Shown piece by piece: positions 16,185 through 25,965 of a stretch of DNA of 64,000 nt; within the stretch, counting starts at the first letter, position 1; each line of letters opens with the position of its first letter. The stretch covers positions 3,470,001 to 3,534,000 of the forward strand of contig CP168152.1 in the NCBI GenBank assembly GCA_041545745.1. Direction: 5' to 3'. Position numbers and translations under genes: made by a program. The notes under the pieces are model-generated. The model saw nothing but the letters and a program-made list of their open reading frames with translations, was not told the DNA's origin and did no database searches. This stretch comes from Stenotrophomonas indicatrix. Its GTDB lineage: Bacteria; Pseudomonadota; Gammaproteobacteria; Xanthomonadales; Xanthomonadaceae.

Positions 16185-16928
16185 TCAGATCCGGGTCGTG
16201 GCCAGGAAGCGCTCGCGGTCCTGCTGGGTCTGCCGGCGGATCTCGGCCAGCGCCTGGCTTTCGGTCGCCTCCAGCATCGCCTCGAACAGGCGCTGGAAGT
16301 GATGACGCATCGCATTGCGTGCCGCGACCGGATCGCGCGCGCGCAGACCTTCAAAGATCGCCATGTGCTCGTCGGCGCGGCTGGCACCATCGTCATGGCA
16401 CACCCGGGCATAGACCTCGGTCACCCGCGGCAGCTCGCTGCGCATGCGCCAGATCTGCTGCACCAGATACTCGACCACCGGATTGCCCGACAGGCGGGCG
16501 ATGGCCAGGTGGAAGCGGCGGTCGTAGTCGCCGGCCTCCTCATCGGTGAGGTCACGCCGGCACAGTGCTTCGGCCAGTACCTGCAGCTCGGCGATGCCAG
16601 CCTCATCGATATTGCTTGCCGCCAGCGCAGCGGCTTCCGCCTCGAACACGGCACGCGCCGCGGTCAGGTCGAAGGCGCTGATGTCGGGCAATCCACCGAC
16701 GGCCTGTGCCGGGCGCGGTTTCACATAGACACCCGAGCCGATACGGATCGCGATCCAGCCCTGTGCTTCCAGGGCGATTTCCGCCTCGCGGATGGTGACC
16801 CGGCTGACGCCGAAGCGTTCGGCAAGTTCACGTTCGCCCGGCAGGCGCGAACCCGACGGATATTCGCCATCTTCGATCAGCTTGCGGAGCTTGGCGGCGA
16901 TGGTCTGGTAAAGACGGTTGGCGGACAT
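16185..16928 (-). CDS. GntR-family (FCD domain) regulator of the alginate locus
   Basis: 247 residues. The N-terminal winged helix is typical of GntR proteins (LYQTIAAKLRKLIEDGEYPS, GSRLPGERELAERFGVSRVT, IREAEIALEAQGWI). The C-terminal all-helical FCD domain has the metal/ligand residues in RFHLAIARLSGN and EHMAIFEGLRARDPVAARNA. The start is the ATG at 16928 (MSANRLYQTIAAK). It follows the TonB receptor gene by 102 bases on the same strand. By analogy with UxuR/ExuR-like regulators it should sense a hexuronate breakdown product such as KDG or DEH and control the divergent lyase operon. Confidence 0.88.
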   Translation of the reverse strand: MSANRLYQTIAAKLRKLIEDGEYPSGSRLPGERELAERFGVSRVTIREAEIALEAQGWIAIRIGSGVYVKPRPAQAVGGLPDISAFDLTAARAVFEAEAAALAASNIDEAGIAELQVLAEALCRRDLTDEEAGDYDRRFHLAIARLSGNPVVEYLVQQIWRMRSELPRVTEVYARVCHDDGASRADEHMAIFEGLRARDPVAARNAMRHHFQRLFEAMLEATESQALAEIRRQTQQDRERFLATTRI

Positions 16929-17030
16929 GCGGCTGACCCTTGGCGGTTCCCTCCGGGCCCGTCCCCGGCCACCGGGCACGGTGCGGGTCCGGTTGGAGCG
17001 ACGGCGCGACCATTGGCCGCGCCGCCCTGT

Positions 17031-19922
17031 TCAGAACTTGTATCGTACACCGAAATACGCGCGCCGCCCGTAGCTCACCACCTCGCGGAAATTCCCGTAA
17101 AGCGGTTGGTATGCCACACGCGGTTCGTCGGTCAGGTTCATCAGTTCCAGCGACAACGACAGCTGCTTGCTCACCTGGTAGCGAAGGCGCAGGTCGACGC
17201 TGGTGTTGTCATCGTAATAGCGGTTCTGCTGCGCCGTGTTGCCGGTGAAGTCCTGGTAGTAGTGCGAACGGAACTTGCCGATGGCCTGGATGTTGAAGCG
17301 GCCCACATCCCAGTAGAGGGAACCGGACAGCACGTGCCGCGAGAATCCGCTCAGGCCGGCTGGCGGCACGATGGCCGGAATGATCGATCCATCGGCGGCC
17401 AACTGCTCGCCCAACCGCGAATCCTGGGTCTGGTAGTCGGCGTCGGCATAGTTGTAGCTGACCTTGAAGCCGAGGCCATCGAACGGCTTGGGCAGGTACG
17501 AGAACCGGTGGGTGGCACTGAGCTCGATACCGGTCAGGGTGCTGTCCTCATCGGTGGTCACCTGCTGGCGCACCGGCACGGTCACCGTCTGTCCGTTGAG
17601 GGTGTAGGTTTCCGGCACCAGCGCGGTGGCGGTGCCGCCGTTGAACTGCTTCCAGTACACCGCACCGGCCAGCAGCGTGTCCGGGTTTGCATACCACTCC
17701 AGCGAGACATCGCCGTTCCAGGACATCAGCGGCTGTGCGGCCGGATTGCCGCTGGCACTGATGTCGTCCAGCGCGTCGGCCAGGCCGGTATAGGTGGCAT
17801 CGCTGCTGACATTGATGGTTCGACCGGCACCGAGTGCAGCGATATCCGGCCGCGACATCGCCCGGTACGCCCCCACCCGCAGCAGCAGGTCCGGCTTCAG
17901 CTCGAAGGCGGCATTCAGGCTTGGCAGCAGCTTGTCGTTGCCCGACTTGAACACCTGGGTGGTGAAATCACCCGTGGGCTGCAGGCGGATCGTGCCGTCG
18001 CCGTTGTCGATGATCGCCAGGTCGGTGCGCACACCTTCCGAGCGCACGTCGGTCTTGACCCAGCGCAGGCCGACATTGCCGGTGACCGGCAGCCCGAACA
18101 GCGTGCTGCTGAACTCGCCCATCAGGTACAGCGCGCGGGTTTTCTCGGTCACATCGACGTTGTTCGGATCCTGGAAATCCGGGTCCAGGCCGCTGGCGCT
18201 GGTGCCGCGGAAGGACTCATAAAGGCAGCTCGGATCGAAGTACGCCCACGAGGAGATCGTGTTGCCGCTGGCCGCATCCATGAAGTCGTCCTGCGGGAAC
18301 GGTGCACGACAGGCACGGTTGGCGGCGATGATCTTCGCCTTGTCGGCCGCTACGCGCTGGTCGTAGTCGGTCACCAGGGTGTTGTCGCGCAGGCGGTAGT
18401 CGGCTTGGCTGGCGCGCACGCCGCCCTTGATGCGGGTGAAGAAGCCGGACTCGGGCATGAAGCTGGCATCAAAGCGGCCAGCCTTGATCTTGTGGTCATT
18501 CTCGGTCGCGCTGGAGGTCACCCTTGCCGCACCGGTGTAGGCATCCCAGTTGTTCGGGTCGAAGTTCGGCGCCAGCGCCACGCTCGGCACCTCGCCATGC
18601 CAGTCCCAGTCGTAGTCGACATAACCGGTGGCGCCGCTGCTGATGCCCGGCACGACGGCGTTGTTGACGTCGCGCTGGTTGGCGCGCAGCCGGGTCATGC
18701 GCTCGCTGTCCAGGCGGTTGGTATGCGAATAGGAAAGATCGGTGGACAGTTCCCAGGCCGGGCTCGGGCGCAGGATCAGGTTGAGGCCGCCACCGGTGTA
18801 CTCCTCGCCACGCCAGTAGCGGTTGGAGGTCGAATCGATGGAGGTGCTGCCATGCAGGTGACGGACGATACCGTCCTCGTCCACCTCGCGCTGGGTGATG
18901 CCGCGACGTGCGTTGGACAGGCTCAGGTCGCTGCGGTTCTCGTCCCAGTTGCGCTCGGTATGCTCGAAATCGAGGTTGACCTCGACCACGTCGTTGGGCC
19001 GCCACTGGATCGCCGCGAATTCGCTCTGGCGATCATTGCGTTCCTGCTTCAGGCGATAGATGCGGCTGCTTGGCACCAGGTAATAGGGGGCGCCGTTGGC
19101 GATGGCCTGCGCGCTGACTTCACTGCAGTTGGCATTGGCCACGTTCTGCCTGCCATCGCAGGCATACCAGGTGGAGCCGCTGGTGATGCTCTCCTCCGGA
19201 TCGGTGCCCTCAAGCCGCTGGACGCCCAGCGAGATGCCGAGCTTCTGGCCGTTGCCGAATTCGAACTGGTCGATGTAGCTGGCGGTACCGCGATAGCCGA
19301 TGCCATCGTCGTCGCGGTACTTCTTGTCATACTCGGCCCAGCTGCCGCGCAGATCGATCTGCGCCGAGCGCTTGCCGTACTCCAGCGGCTTCACCGTTTC
19401 CAGCCCGATGGTGCCGGCGACACCGCCTTCGATGATGTCGGCGCGCTGGGTCTTGTAGATCGCCACCGTATTGATCAGCTCGGCCGGGAACATGTTGAAG
19501 TTCACCGAACGATCGCCGCTGCCGTTGGTGATCTCGCGGCCATTGAAGTTGGTGCTGCTGAGGAATGCGCCGAGACCACGGATCGAGATTTCCGACGCGC
19601 CGGTCTTGTCGCGGGTCGAGGCGGCACCGGTCAGCGTTTCGATCGCATCGGCCAGCGATGGCGCGGGCAGGTCACCGATGTCATCTGCCGACAACACATC
19701 GGCGATCACCGTGTCGTCGCGTTTCTTGTTGATCGAACTCTGCATCGACTCGCGGATGCCGGTGACCTGGACCTGGTCCAGGGTGGTGGCGTCCTGCCCG
19801 GAACCGGTCGCGGCAGACTGCGCCTGTACGGCCGGCGAAGCGGCCAGCGCAGCGAGCAGTGCCACGATCAGTGGTGTGGGTGACAACGGTGTACGACGTA
19901 CAACTCCGGCAGGTTGCCGCAT
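17031..19922 (-). CDS. TonB-dependent receptor, probably for alginate oligosaccharides
   Basis: 963 residues, the size of Xanthomonadaceae carbohydrate TonB receptors. There is a signal peptide ending near AVQAQ (residue 34), a plug domain (about 45-200) with TTLDQVQVTGIRESM, SEISIRGLGAFLSSTNFNGR and RADIIEGGVAGTIGLETVKP, and a beta-barrel ending in RRAYFGVRYKF. The strong ribosome-binding site GGGAGGAGG at 19937-19929 decides the ATG at 19922. It diverges from the PL6/PL17 lyase operon and precedes the GntR regulator. The substrate is inferred from these neighbours. Confidence 0.92.
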   Translation of the reverse strand: MRQPAGVVRRTPLSPTPLIVALLAALAASPAVQAQSAATGSGQDATTLDQVQVTGIRESMQSSINKKRDDTVIADVLSADDIGDLPAPSLADAIETLTGAASTRDKTGASEISIRGLGAFLSSTNFNGREITNGSGDRSVNFNMFPAELINTVAIYKTQRADIIEGGVAGTIGLETVKPLEYGKRSAQIDLRGSWAEYDKKYRDDDGIGYRGTASYIDQFEFGNGQKLGISLGVQRLEGTDPEESITSGSTWYACDGRQNVANANCSEVSAQAIANGAPYYLVPSSRIYRLKQERNDRQSEFAAIQWRPNDVVEVNLDFEHTERNWDENRSDLSLSNARRGITQREVDEDGIVRHLHGSTSIDSTSNRYWRGEEYTGGGLNLILRPSPAWELSTDLSYSHTNRLDSERMTRLRANQRDVNNAVVPGISSGATGYVDYDWDWHGEVPSVALAPNFDPNNWDAYTGAARVTSSATENDHKIKAGRFDASFMPESGFFTRIKGGVRASQADYRLRDNTLVTDYDQRVAADKAKIIAANRACRAPFPQDDFMDAASGNTISSWAYFDPSCLYESFRGTSASGLDPDFQDPNNVDVTEKTRALYLMGEFSSTLFGLPVTGNVGLRWVKTDVRSEGVRTDLAIIDNGDGTIRLQPTGDFTTQVFKSGNDKLLPSLNAAFELKPDLLLRVGAYRAMSRPDIAALGAGRTINVSSDATYTGLADALDDISASGNPAAQPLMSWNGDVSLEWYANPDTLLAGAVYWKQFNGGTATALVPETYTLNGQTVTVPVRQQVTTDEDSTLTGIELSATHRFSYLPKPFDGLGFKVSYNYADADYQTQDSRLGEQLAADGSIIPAIVPPAGLSGFSRHVLSGSLYWDVGRFNIQAIGKFRSHYYQDFTGNTAQQNRYYDDNTSVDLRLRYQVSKQLSLSLELMNLTDEPRVAYQPLYGNFREVVSYGRRAYFGVRYKF

Positions 19923-20055
19923 GGTTTTCCTCCTCCCAAAGGATCGCCCGGACGGTAGGCGTGGAACGCAGCTTCGACACGTCGACACAGAAATGTCAAC
20001 CAACTGGACTGGATTTTTCGTAATACCTTTGATTCAGACCGGTTGTTAGCCATTT

Positions 20056-20129
20056 CATGTGCTGGTGCAGCATGACTTTGCGCGCAACGTGGCTTACAAC
20101 ACACCCAACAAGTGGTATGCACACCCACT
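20056..20129. promoter_or_regulatory. Dyads in the alginate divergent regulatory region
   Basis: The 243-base gap between the receptor and the PL6 lyase holds two dyads. One is CATGTGCTG GTG CAGCATG (20056-20074), imperfect by one base. The other is AGTGGTATGCACACCCACT (20111-20129), with perfect 5-bp ends. The second contains GGTAT-N-CACACC, somewhat like the GGTATACC core bound by UxuR-type GntR proteins. Either could be the GntR operator; I found no second copy near the receptor start to confirm one. Confidence 0.35.
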
Positions 20130-20165
20130 CTGAAACCACGGCATTGCCGTCTCTGGAAGGACTTC

Positions 20166-21605
20166 ATGCGCACTCAATCGACTTCGCACCGCCTTTCGAA
20201 ATCCGCCCTTGGATATTGCCTGGCAATTGGGCTGGCAACATGCCTGACCAGTTCACCAGCAACGGCTGCCAGCTGGTTCGTCCACGACGCCAGCGAGTTC
20301 GCCACCGCCGCTGCCGCCCTGCAACCCGGCGATGAGATCGTGCTGGCCGATGGCACCTGGACCGACGCGCGCCTGCTGCTGAAGGGCCAGGGCACAGCCG
20401 CCGCTCCGATCGTGCTGCGCGCGCAGACACCGGGCAAGGTGATCCTCAGCGGGGCGTCGGACCTGCGTCTGGCCGGCAGCTACCTGCAGGTCTCCAACCT
20501 GGTGTTCCGCAACGGCTACACGCCGGGCGACGCCGTGGTGGCCTTCCGCGAGTCGAGCAAGGCGGTGGCCAGCCACAGCCGCGTCACCGGCCTGGTCATC
20601 GACGACTACAGCAATCCCGATGGCAGCGACCAGGACTACTGGGTGTCGCTGTACGGCAGCAACAACCGCCTCGACCACAGCCAGCTGCGTGGCAAGACCA
20701 ATGCCGGCCCGACGGTGGTGGTGGTGCGCGATGCCACCCAGGGCCTGGACAACCAGCACCGCATCGACCACAACTGGTTCGGCCCGCGCCCTGCGCTGGG
20801 CGTCAATGGCGGCGAGACGATCCGGGTCGGCACCAGCGACACCTCGCTGAGCGATTCCAACAGCACTGTCGAGAACAACTGGTTCGAAGGGTGCGATGGC
20901 GAGACCGAGATCGTCTCCAACAAGTCCGGCGGCAATACCTTCCGCGGCAACGTGTTCTATCGTTCGGCCGGTGCGCTGACCCTGCGCCATGGCAACGGCA
21001 ACCGGGTGATCGACAATCTCTTCCTCGGCGACGACAAGGCCGGCACCGGCGGGGTGCGCATCATCAACGCCAACCAGACCGTCAGCAACAACTACTTCGA
21101 ACGGCTGGCCGGCTCCAGCAACCGTTCGGCGTTGGCGGTGATGGATGCACAGGCCAATCCGCCGCTGTCCGGCTATGCGCCGGTGGTCAATGCGACGATC
21201 AGCCGCAACACCTTTGTCGACGTGGCGAAGATCAGCTTCGGCGTGGGCCATGACGAGGCCAAGGGGATCGTGGTCGCCGCCAGCAACAGCCACTTCAGCG
21301 GCAACCTGATCGTCAACCGCACCAGCAGGAATCCACCGAATGCGGCCAGTTCGCTGGCCGGCATCGCCTTCAGCAACAACGTGCAGTCGCCGCAGGCCAG
21401 CAGCGTATTCCCGGGCGGGGTGAGCAGCGCCAGCATCGCCCTGCAGCAGGCCGCCAGCGGTCTGTGGGTGCCGGCAACGCCCCTGCCCACCATCGGCGCC
21501 GATCCGGCGCTGGTGATGACCCCGCGCGAACAGACGGGGGTGGACTGGTATCCCAAGGTGGGCGAGGTTGCCCTGTCACGCACCAGCACCGGAGTTGATC
21601 GATGA
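20166..21605 (+). CDS. Alginate lyase of polysaccharide lyase family 6
   Basis: 479 residues with a signal peptide (GYCLAIGLATCLTSSPATA). The protein is a right-handed beta-helix with the PL6 motifs NGGETIRVGTSD, NNWFEGCDGETEIVSNKSGG and TLRHGNGNRVIDN. The two catalytic residues of PL6 enzymes are visible as Lys253 (SNKSGG) and Arg274 (TLRHGN), 21 residues apart as in characterised members. It cleaves poly-mannuronate or mixed alginate by beta-elimination, probably in the periplasm or on the cell surface. The ATG at 20166 is preceded by GGAAGGA. Its stop overlaps the start of the PL17 gene (ATGA). Confidence 0.93.
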   Translation: MRTQSTSHRLSKSALGYCLAIGLATCLTSSPATAASWFVHDASEFATAAAALQPGDEIVLADGTWTDARLLLKGQGTAAAPIVLRAQTPGKVILSGASDLRLAGSYLQVSNLVFRNGYTPGDAVVAFRESSKAVASHSRVTGLVIDDYSNPDGSDQDYWVSLYGSNNRLDHSQLRGKTNAGPTVVVVRDATQGLDNQHRIDHNWFGPRPALGVNGGETIRVGTSDTSLSDSNSTVENNWFEGCDGETEIVSNKSGGNTFRGNVFYRSAGALTLRHGNGNRVIDNLFLGDDKAGTGGVRIINANQTVSNNYFERLAGSSNRSALAVMDAQANPPLSGYAPVVNATISRNTFVDVAKISFGVGHDEAKGIVVAASNSHFSGNLIVNRTSRNPPNAASSLAGIAFSNNVQSPQASSVFPGGVSSASIALQQAASGLWVPATPLPTIGADPALVMTPREQTGVDWYPKVGEVALSRTSTGVDR

Positions 21606-23851
21606 GGTTGCAGCCGCTGTCCCTTTGTTCCCACCGCCTGGCGCTCGCCCTTGCCCTGGCCGCTCCCTTCGCCCTGATGCCGACGGCACCGCTGCACGCT
21701 GCGCCTGCCGCAGCCGCGCAACAAGGGGATACCGCGCCGGTACTGGTGACCGCCGCGCAGTGGCAGCAGATGGCCAGCGAAGGCAGCCGCTATCCGTGGT
21801 TCGCCAAGGAACAGGCGCGTACGCAGAAATCGCTGCAGAAGATGATGAAGGCCGGCATCGACGTGCCGGTGCCAAAGGACAAGGGCGGCGGTCGCACCCA
21901 TGAGCAGCACAAGCGCAACTACCAGGCCCTGCTGGCCGCCGGCACCCTGTACCGGCTGACCGGCGACAAGGCCTATGTCACCTATTCGCGCGACATGCTG
22001 CTGCAGTACGCCAAGCTCTACCCGACCCTCGGCCCGCATCCTGAAGGACGCGGGCAGATTCCCGGCCGGGTGTTCTGGCAGGTGCTCAACGATTCGGTCT
22101 GGCTGGTCAACGCCATCCAGGGTTACGACGCGATCCGCGACGCCCTGTCGCCGCAGGATCGGCAGATCATCGAATCGCAGGTGTTCCGGCCGATGGCCGA
22201 GTTCCTGGCCAGCGAGCCGAAGAACTACGACCAGATCCATAACCACGCGACCTGGGCGGTGGCGGCCACCGGCATGACCGGCTACGTGCTGCACGATCCG
22301 GAACTGGTGGAAAAATCGCTGCGCGGCAGCCGCAAGGATGACCAGTTCGGTTTCCTGCGGCAGATCGACCTGCTGTTCTCGCCCGATGGCTATTACGAGG
22401 AAGGCCCCTACTACCAGCGCTATGCGCTGGCGCCGTTCCTGCTGTTCGCCAACGCGATCGAGCGCAACGAGCCGCAGCGAAAGATCTTCGCGCGCCGCGA
22501 TGGCGTGCTGCTGAAGGCGGTGGACGTGCTGGTGCAGACCAGCTATGACGGCCTGTTCTTCCCGATCAACGATGCGATCCTGGACAAGGGCATCGATACC
22601 GAAGAGCTGGTGGCGGGCATCGGCATTGCCTATGCGCAAGCCGGCGATGACCGCCTGCTGTCGGTCGCGCAGCAGCAGAAACGCCTGCTGCTGTCACCGG
22701 AAGGACTGCAGGTGGCGCAGGCATTGGCAGCCAACAAAGCCAAACCGTTCGACTACCGGCCGATGCTGCTGCGTGATGGCCCGGACGGTGAACGCGGCGG
22801 TCTGGCAATCCTGCGCATGGGCGGCGAACGCGGCCAGGCGCTGGTGCAGAAGGACACCATGCAGGGCATGGGCCATGGCCACTTCGACAAGCTCAACTGG
22901 TTGTTCTACGACAACGGCAATGCCGTGGTGACCGACTACGGTGCGGCGCGCTTCCTCAACGTGGAAGCCAAGCGAGGCGGCATCTACCTGGCCGAGAACC
23001 GCAGCTGGGCCAAACAGACCGTGGCCCACAACACCCTGGTGGTGAACGAGCAGAGCCACTTCAAGGGCGACTGGAAGCGCGGTGAGGAACATGCGCCAAC
23101 GATGCGTTTCTTCCAGGCCGACGCCGATACCCAGATCGCTTCGGCGACGATGCGCGATGCCTACCCCGGCGTGGTATTCACCCGCACCCAGGCGTTGCTG
23201 CGCCACCCCGACCTTGGCTTGCCGGTGGTGCTGGACCTGCTGCAGGTGCACGGCGACAAGGCGGCGCGCTACGACCTGCCGCTGCACTTCAACGGCCATA
23301 TCGTCACCACCGGTTTCGAGGCCGAGCATTTCCCCACCCAGCGCCCGGTGCTCGGCGGCGACAACGGCTACCAGCACCTGTGGCTGGACGCACGCAGCAA
23401 GGCCGGCAGCGAACCGCGCACGCTGGCATGGCTGCTCGACGGGCGTTTCTACACCTATCGCTTCGGCAGCAGCGCACCATCGCAGGCGTTGCTGGTGGAA
23501 AGCGGTGCCAACGATCCCGAATTCAACCTGCGCCGCGAACCGGCACTGCTGCAGCGCGTGGAAGGACAGAAGGATGTGACGTTCTTCAGCGTGCTGGAGC
23601 CGCATGGCGAGTACAACGGCACCGCCGAGTACGTGCACGGCGCCGACAGCCGCGTCAAGCAGATCATCCGCACCCGCGGCAATGGTGCCGAGGTCCTCGA
23701 GCTGCGCCTGGCCAGCGGCGCCCGCATCGCACTCGGCGTGGCCGACGACAGCGACGCAACGGGCGAACACAGCGTGACGGTGGACGGCCATGCCTACCGC
23801 TGGAGCGGCAGCCATGCGCGCATGGACCGCAGCAAGGGTGACGCACGATGA
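21602..23851 (+). CDS. Oligoalginate lyase of polysaccharide lyase family 17
   Basis: 749 residues: a signal peptide, an alpha/alpha-barrel N-terminal domain and a heparinase II/III-like beta domain. Likely catalytic residues are Asn214-His215 (HNHATWAVAATG) and Tyr271 (GPYYQRYALAPF). The 56-residue His-Tyr spacing agrees with characterised PL17 enzymes. The zinc/substrate His motif GHGHFDKLNWLFYDNG is near 425. It releases unsaturated monouronate (which opens to DEH) from oligoalginate. It overlaps the PL6 gene by 4 bases and the permease by 4 bases, so the three are translationally coupled. Confidence 0.93.
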   Translation: MRLQPLSLCSHRLALALALAAPFALMPTAPLHAAPAAAAQQGDTAPVLVTAAQWQQMASEGSRYPWFAKEQARTQKSLQKMMKAGIDVPVPKDKGGGRTHEQHKRNYQALLAAGTLYRLTGDKAYVTYSRDMLLQYAKLYPTLGPHPEGRGQIPGRVFWQVLNDSVWLVNAIQGYDAIRDALSPQDRQIIESQVFRPMAEFLASEPKNYDQIHNHATWAVAATGMTGYVLHDPELVEKSLRGSRKDDQFGFLRQIDLLFSPDGYYEEGPYYQRYALAPFLLFANAIERNEPQRKIFARRDGVLLKAVDVLVQTSYDGLFFPINDAILDKGIDTEELVAGIGIAYAQAGDDRLLSVAQQQKRLLLSPEGLQVAQALAANKAKPFDYRPMLLRDGPDGERGGLAILRMGGERGQALVQKDTMQGMGHGHFDKLNWLFYDNGNAVVTDYGAARFLNVEAKRGGIYLAENRSWAKQTVAHNTLVVNEQSHFKGDWKRGEEHAPTMRFFQADADTQIASATMRDAYPGVVFTRTQALLRHPDLGLPVVLDLLQVHGDKAARYDLPLHFNGHIVTTGFEAEHFPTQRPVLGGDNGYQHLWLDARSKAGSEPRTLAWLLDGRFYTYRFGSSAPSQALLVESGANDPEFNLRREPALLQRVEGQKDVTFFSVLEPHGEYNGTAEYVHGADSRVKQIIRTRGNGAEVLELRLASGARIALGVADDSDATGEHSVTVDGHAYRWSGSHARMDRSKGDAR

Positions 23852-25152
23852 ACGGCCCCTCGGCCGTAGCCACGCTGCGCAAGGTGCCGGTGCGTTCGGC
23901 CGTGCGCTGGCTGATCGTCGGTCTGATCGCGGTGGCCACGGTGATCAACTACATCGACCGCAATGCGCTGGCCGTGATGTGGCCAGAGATCGCCAGGGAA
24001 GTCGGCGCAACCAAGGACGACTACGCGCTGCTGGTGACGGTGTTCATGCTGTTCTACGCCGCCGGCCAGTTCCTGTTCGGACGCCTGTTCGACATGATCG
24101 GAACGCGGCTGGGGTTCGCCTTGTCGATCAGTGTGTGGTCGATCTCGATCGCGCTGCATTCGGTCACCCACTCCATGCTGTCCTTCAGCGTGGTGCGGGC
24201 GATGCTGGGCATCAGCGAAGCCGGTGCCTGGCCCGGCGCGGTGAAAGCCAACGCCGAATGGTTCCCCGCGCGTGAGCGCGCCCTCGCGCAAGGCATCTTC
24301 AACGCAGGCGCGTCCATCGGTGCCATCGTTTCGGCGCCGGCCATCGCCGGCCTGTACCTGTGGCTTGGCTGGCGCGGCACCTTCGTGCTGGTCGGGGCAC
24401 TTGGTTTCCTGTGGCTGCTGCCATGGCTGTTCGTCTATCGCGCCGGCCCGGACAAGCATCCGTGGGTGAGTGACGCCGAGCGGCGCCTGATCATGGAAGA
24501 CCAGGCTGGCCAGCAACGCGTGGATGCACCGAAGGTCAGCGTGCGTTCGCTGCTGGCCCACCGGCAGAGCTGGGGCATGCTCGCCTGCCGTTTCCTGCTC
24601 GATCCGATCTGGTGGCTGTTCGTATCGTGGCTGCCTATCTATCTGGCCGAGACCTTCGGCTTCGACATCAAGCAGATCGGCCTGTTCGCCTGGGTGCCGT
24701 TCGTCGGCGCCATGCTGGGCAGCCTGAGCGGCGGCTGGCTGTCGGGACGGATGATCAATGCCGGCCATAGCGTGGATCGCGCGCGCAAGCTGTCGATTTC
24801 GCTGGGCTGCGTGATCATGGCACCGGCCCTGCTCGGTGCGGTACTGGCCAACCAGCCGCTGTATGCGGTGCTGGCGATCGCTGCGGTGCTGTTCGGTTTC
24901 CAGATCGCCATCGGCAACATCCAGACCCTGCCCGGCGATCTGTTCGACGGTCGCTCGGTGGGCACGCTGGCCGGTCTCGGCGGCCTGGCCGCAGTGGCCG
25001 GCACGTTGATCACCACCTGGCTGGTGCCGGTGCTGACCCGCCATTCCTACGCACCGATCTTCATCCTCGTTGCCGCACTGGTGCCGCTGTCGCTGGCGGC
25101 GCTGTGGTGGTGGACCGGACCAATCCACAAGCTCGACCGCAACGACGGTTGA
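23848..25152 (+). CDS. MFS permease of the hexuronate (ACS) type
   Basis: 434 residues with 12 predicted membrane segments. It has the anion:cation symporter signatures VATVINYIDRNALAVMWPEI near the first segment, FDMIGTRLGFALSISVWSIS in the A-loop, and RAMLGISEAGAWPGAVKANA, which is typical of hexuronate/glucarate carriers (ExuT/GudP). It starts within the stop of the PL17 gene (ATGA). It most likely brings DEH or unsaturated uronates into the cytoplasm, between periplasmic lyases and the cytoplasmic reductase. Confidence 0.9.
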   Translation: MNGPSAVATLRKVPVRSAVRWLIVGLIAVATVINYIDRNALAVMWPEIAREVGATKDDYALLVTVFMLFYAAGQFLFGRLFDMIGTRLGFALSISVWSISIALHSVTHSMLSFSVVRAMLGISEAGAWPGAVKANAEWFPARERALAQGIFNAGASIGAIVSAPAIAGLYLWLGWRGTFVLVGALGFLWLLPWLFVYRAGPDKHPWVSDAERRLIMEDQAGQQRVDAPKVSVRSLLAHRQSWGMLACRFLLDPIWWLFVSWLPIYLAETFGFDIKQIGLFAWVPFVGAMLGSLSGGWLSGRMINAGHSVDRARKLSISLGCVIMAPALLGAVLANQPLYAVLAIAAVLFGFQIAIGNIQTLPGDLFDGRSVGTLAGLGGLAAVAGTLITTWLVPVLTRHSYAPIFILVAALVPLSLAALWWWTGPIHKLDRNDG

Positions 25153-25198
25153 GCCCCCCTTTCCCTCGCATTCCCCCGCAAACCAAGGAGTTTCCCGC

Positions 25199-25951
25199 AT
25201 GTCGTTCCAGGACAAGGTGGCCATCGTCACCGGTGGTGGCCGTGATATCGGCCGTGCCATCTCGATCAAGCTGGCTGCGGCCGGTGCACGCGTCTGCCTC
25301 AACTACGCCAACGACGAAGCCAGCGCGCAGGAAACGCTGGCGCTGATCAAGGCGGCCGGTGGCCAGGCTATCGCCCACCGCGCCGACGTCACCGATCCGG
25401 CCGCGGTGGCCGGTCTGGTCGCAGCAACCCAGGCGGCATTCGGCCAGCGCATCGATGTGCTGGTGAACGTGGCCGGCGGCATGGTCGAGCGTCGTCCGCT
25501 GGCCGACATCGATCCGGCGTTCTTCCACAAGGTCATCGACCTCAACCTGACCTCCACCTACCTGACCACCCACGCCGTGGTACCGCACATGGGCGAAGGC
25601 GCGGCGATCGTGAACTTCGCCTCGCAGGCCGGTCGCGATGGCGGCGGCCCCGGCGCGGCGATCTATGCCACCGCCAAGGCCGGCGTGATGACCTTCACCC
25701 GGGCCATGGCCAAGGAACTGGGGCCGAAGGGCATCCGCGTGAATGCGCTGTGCTGTGGCATGATCGCGACGCGCTTCCATGATGAATTCACCAAGCCGGA
25801 AGTGCGCACGGCGGTGGCCGGCGCGACGCCGCTGCGTCGCCAGGGCCAGCCGGACGAAGCCGCCGATGCGGCGGTGTACCTGGCGTCGGACGCAGCAGCG
25901 TTCGTCACCGGCGTCAATCTGGACGTCAACGGCGGCACCTACTTCTCCTGA
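25199..25951 (+). CDS. SDR oxidoreductase, probable DEH reductase
   Basis: 250 residues with TGGGRDIG (cofactor), NVAGG, Ser in NFASQAGRDGGG and the active YATAK motif; the C-terminus is ASDAAAFVTGVNLDVNGG. The ATG at 25199 has AAGGAG nine bases upstream. In alginate pathways an SDR reduces 4-deoxy-L-erythro-5-hexoseulose uronate (DEH) to 2-keto-3-deoxygluconate; this position between permease and esterase fits that step. KDG kinase and KDPG aldolase are not in the window, so the pathway is completed elsewhere. NADH or NADPH preference cannot be read with certainty. Confidence 0.85.
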   Translation: MSFQDKVAIVTGGGRDIGRAISIKLAAAGARVCLNYANDEASAQETLALIKAAGGQAIAHRADVTDPAAVAGLVAATQAAFGQRIDVLVNVAGGMVERRPLADIDPAFFHKVIDLNLTSTYLTTHAVVPHMGEGAAIVNFASQAGRDGGGPGAAIYATAKAGVMTFTRAMAKELGPKGIRVNALCCGMIATRFHDEFTKPEVRTAVAGATPLRRQGQPDEAADAAVYLASDAAAFVTGVNLDVNGGTYFS

Positions 25952-25965
25952 CCGGACCGAAGCCC

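Noticed and set aside
16299..19883. An open frame of nearly 1200 codons on the plus strand opposite the alginate receptor and GntR genes
   Set aside because: It overlaps two well-supported genes and has no recognisable motif; a composition artefact.
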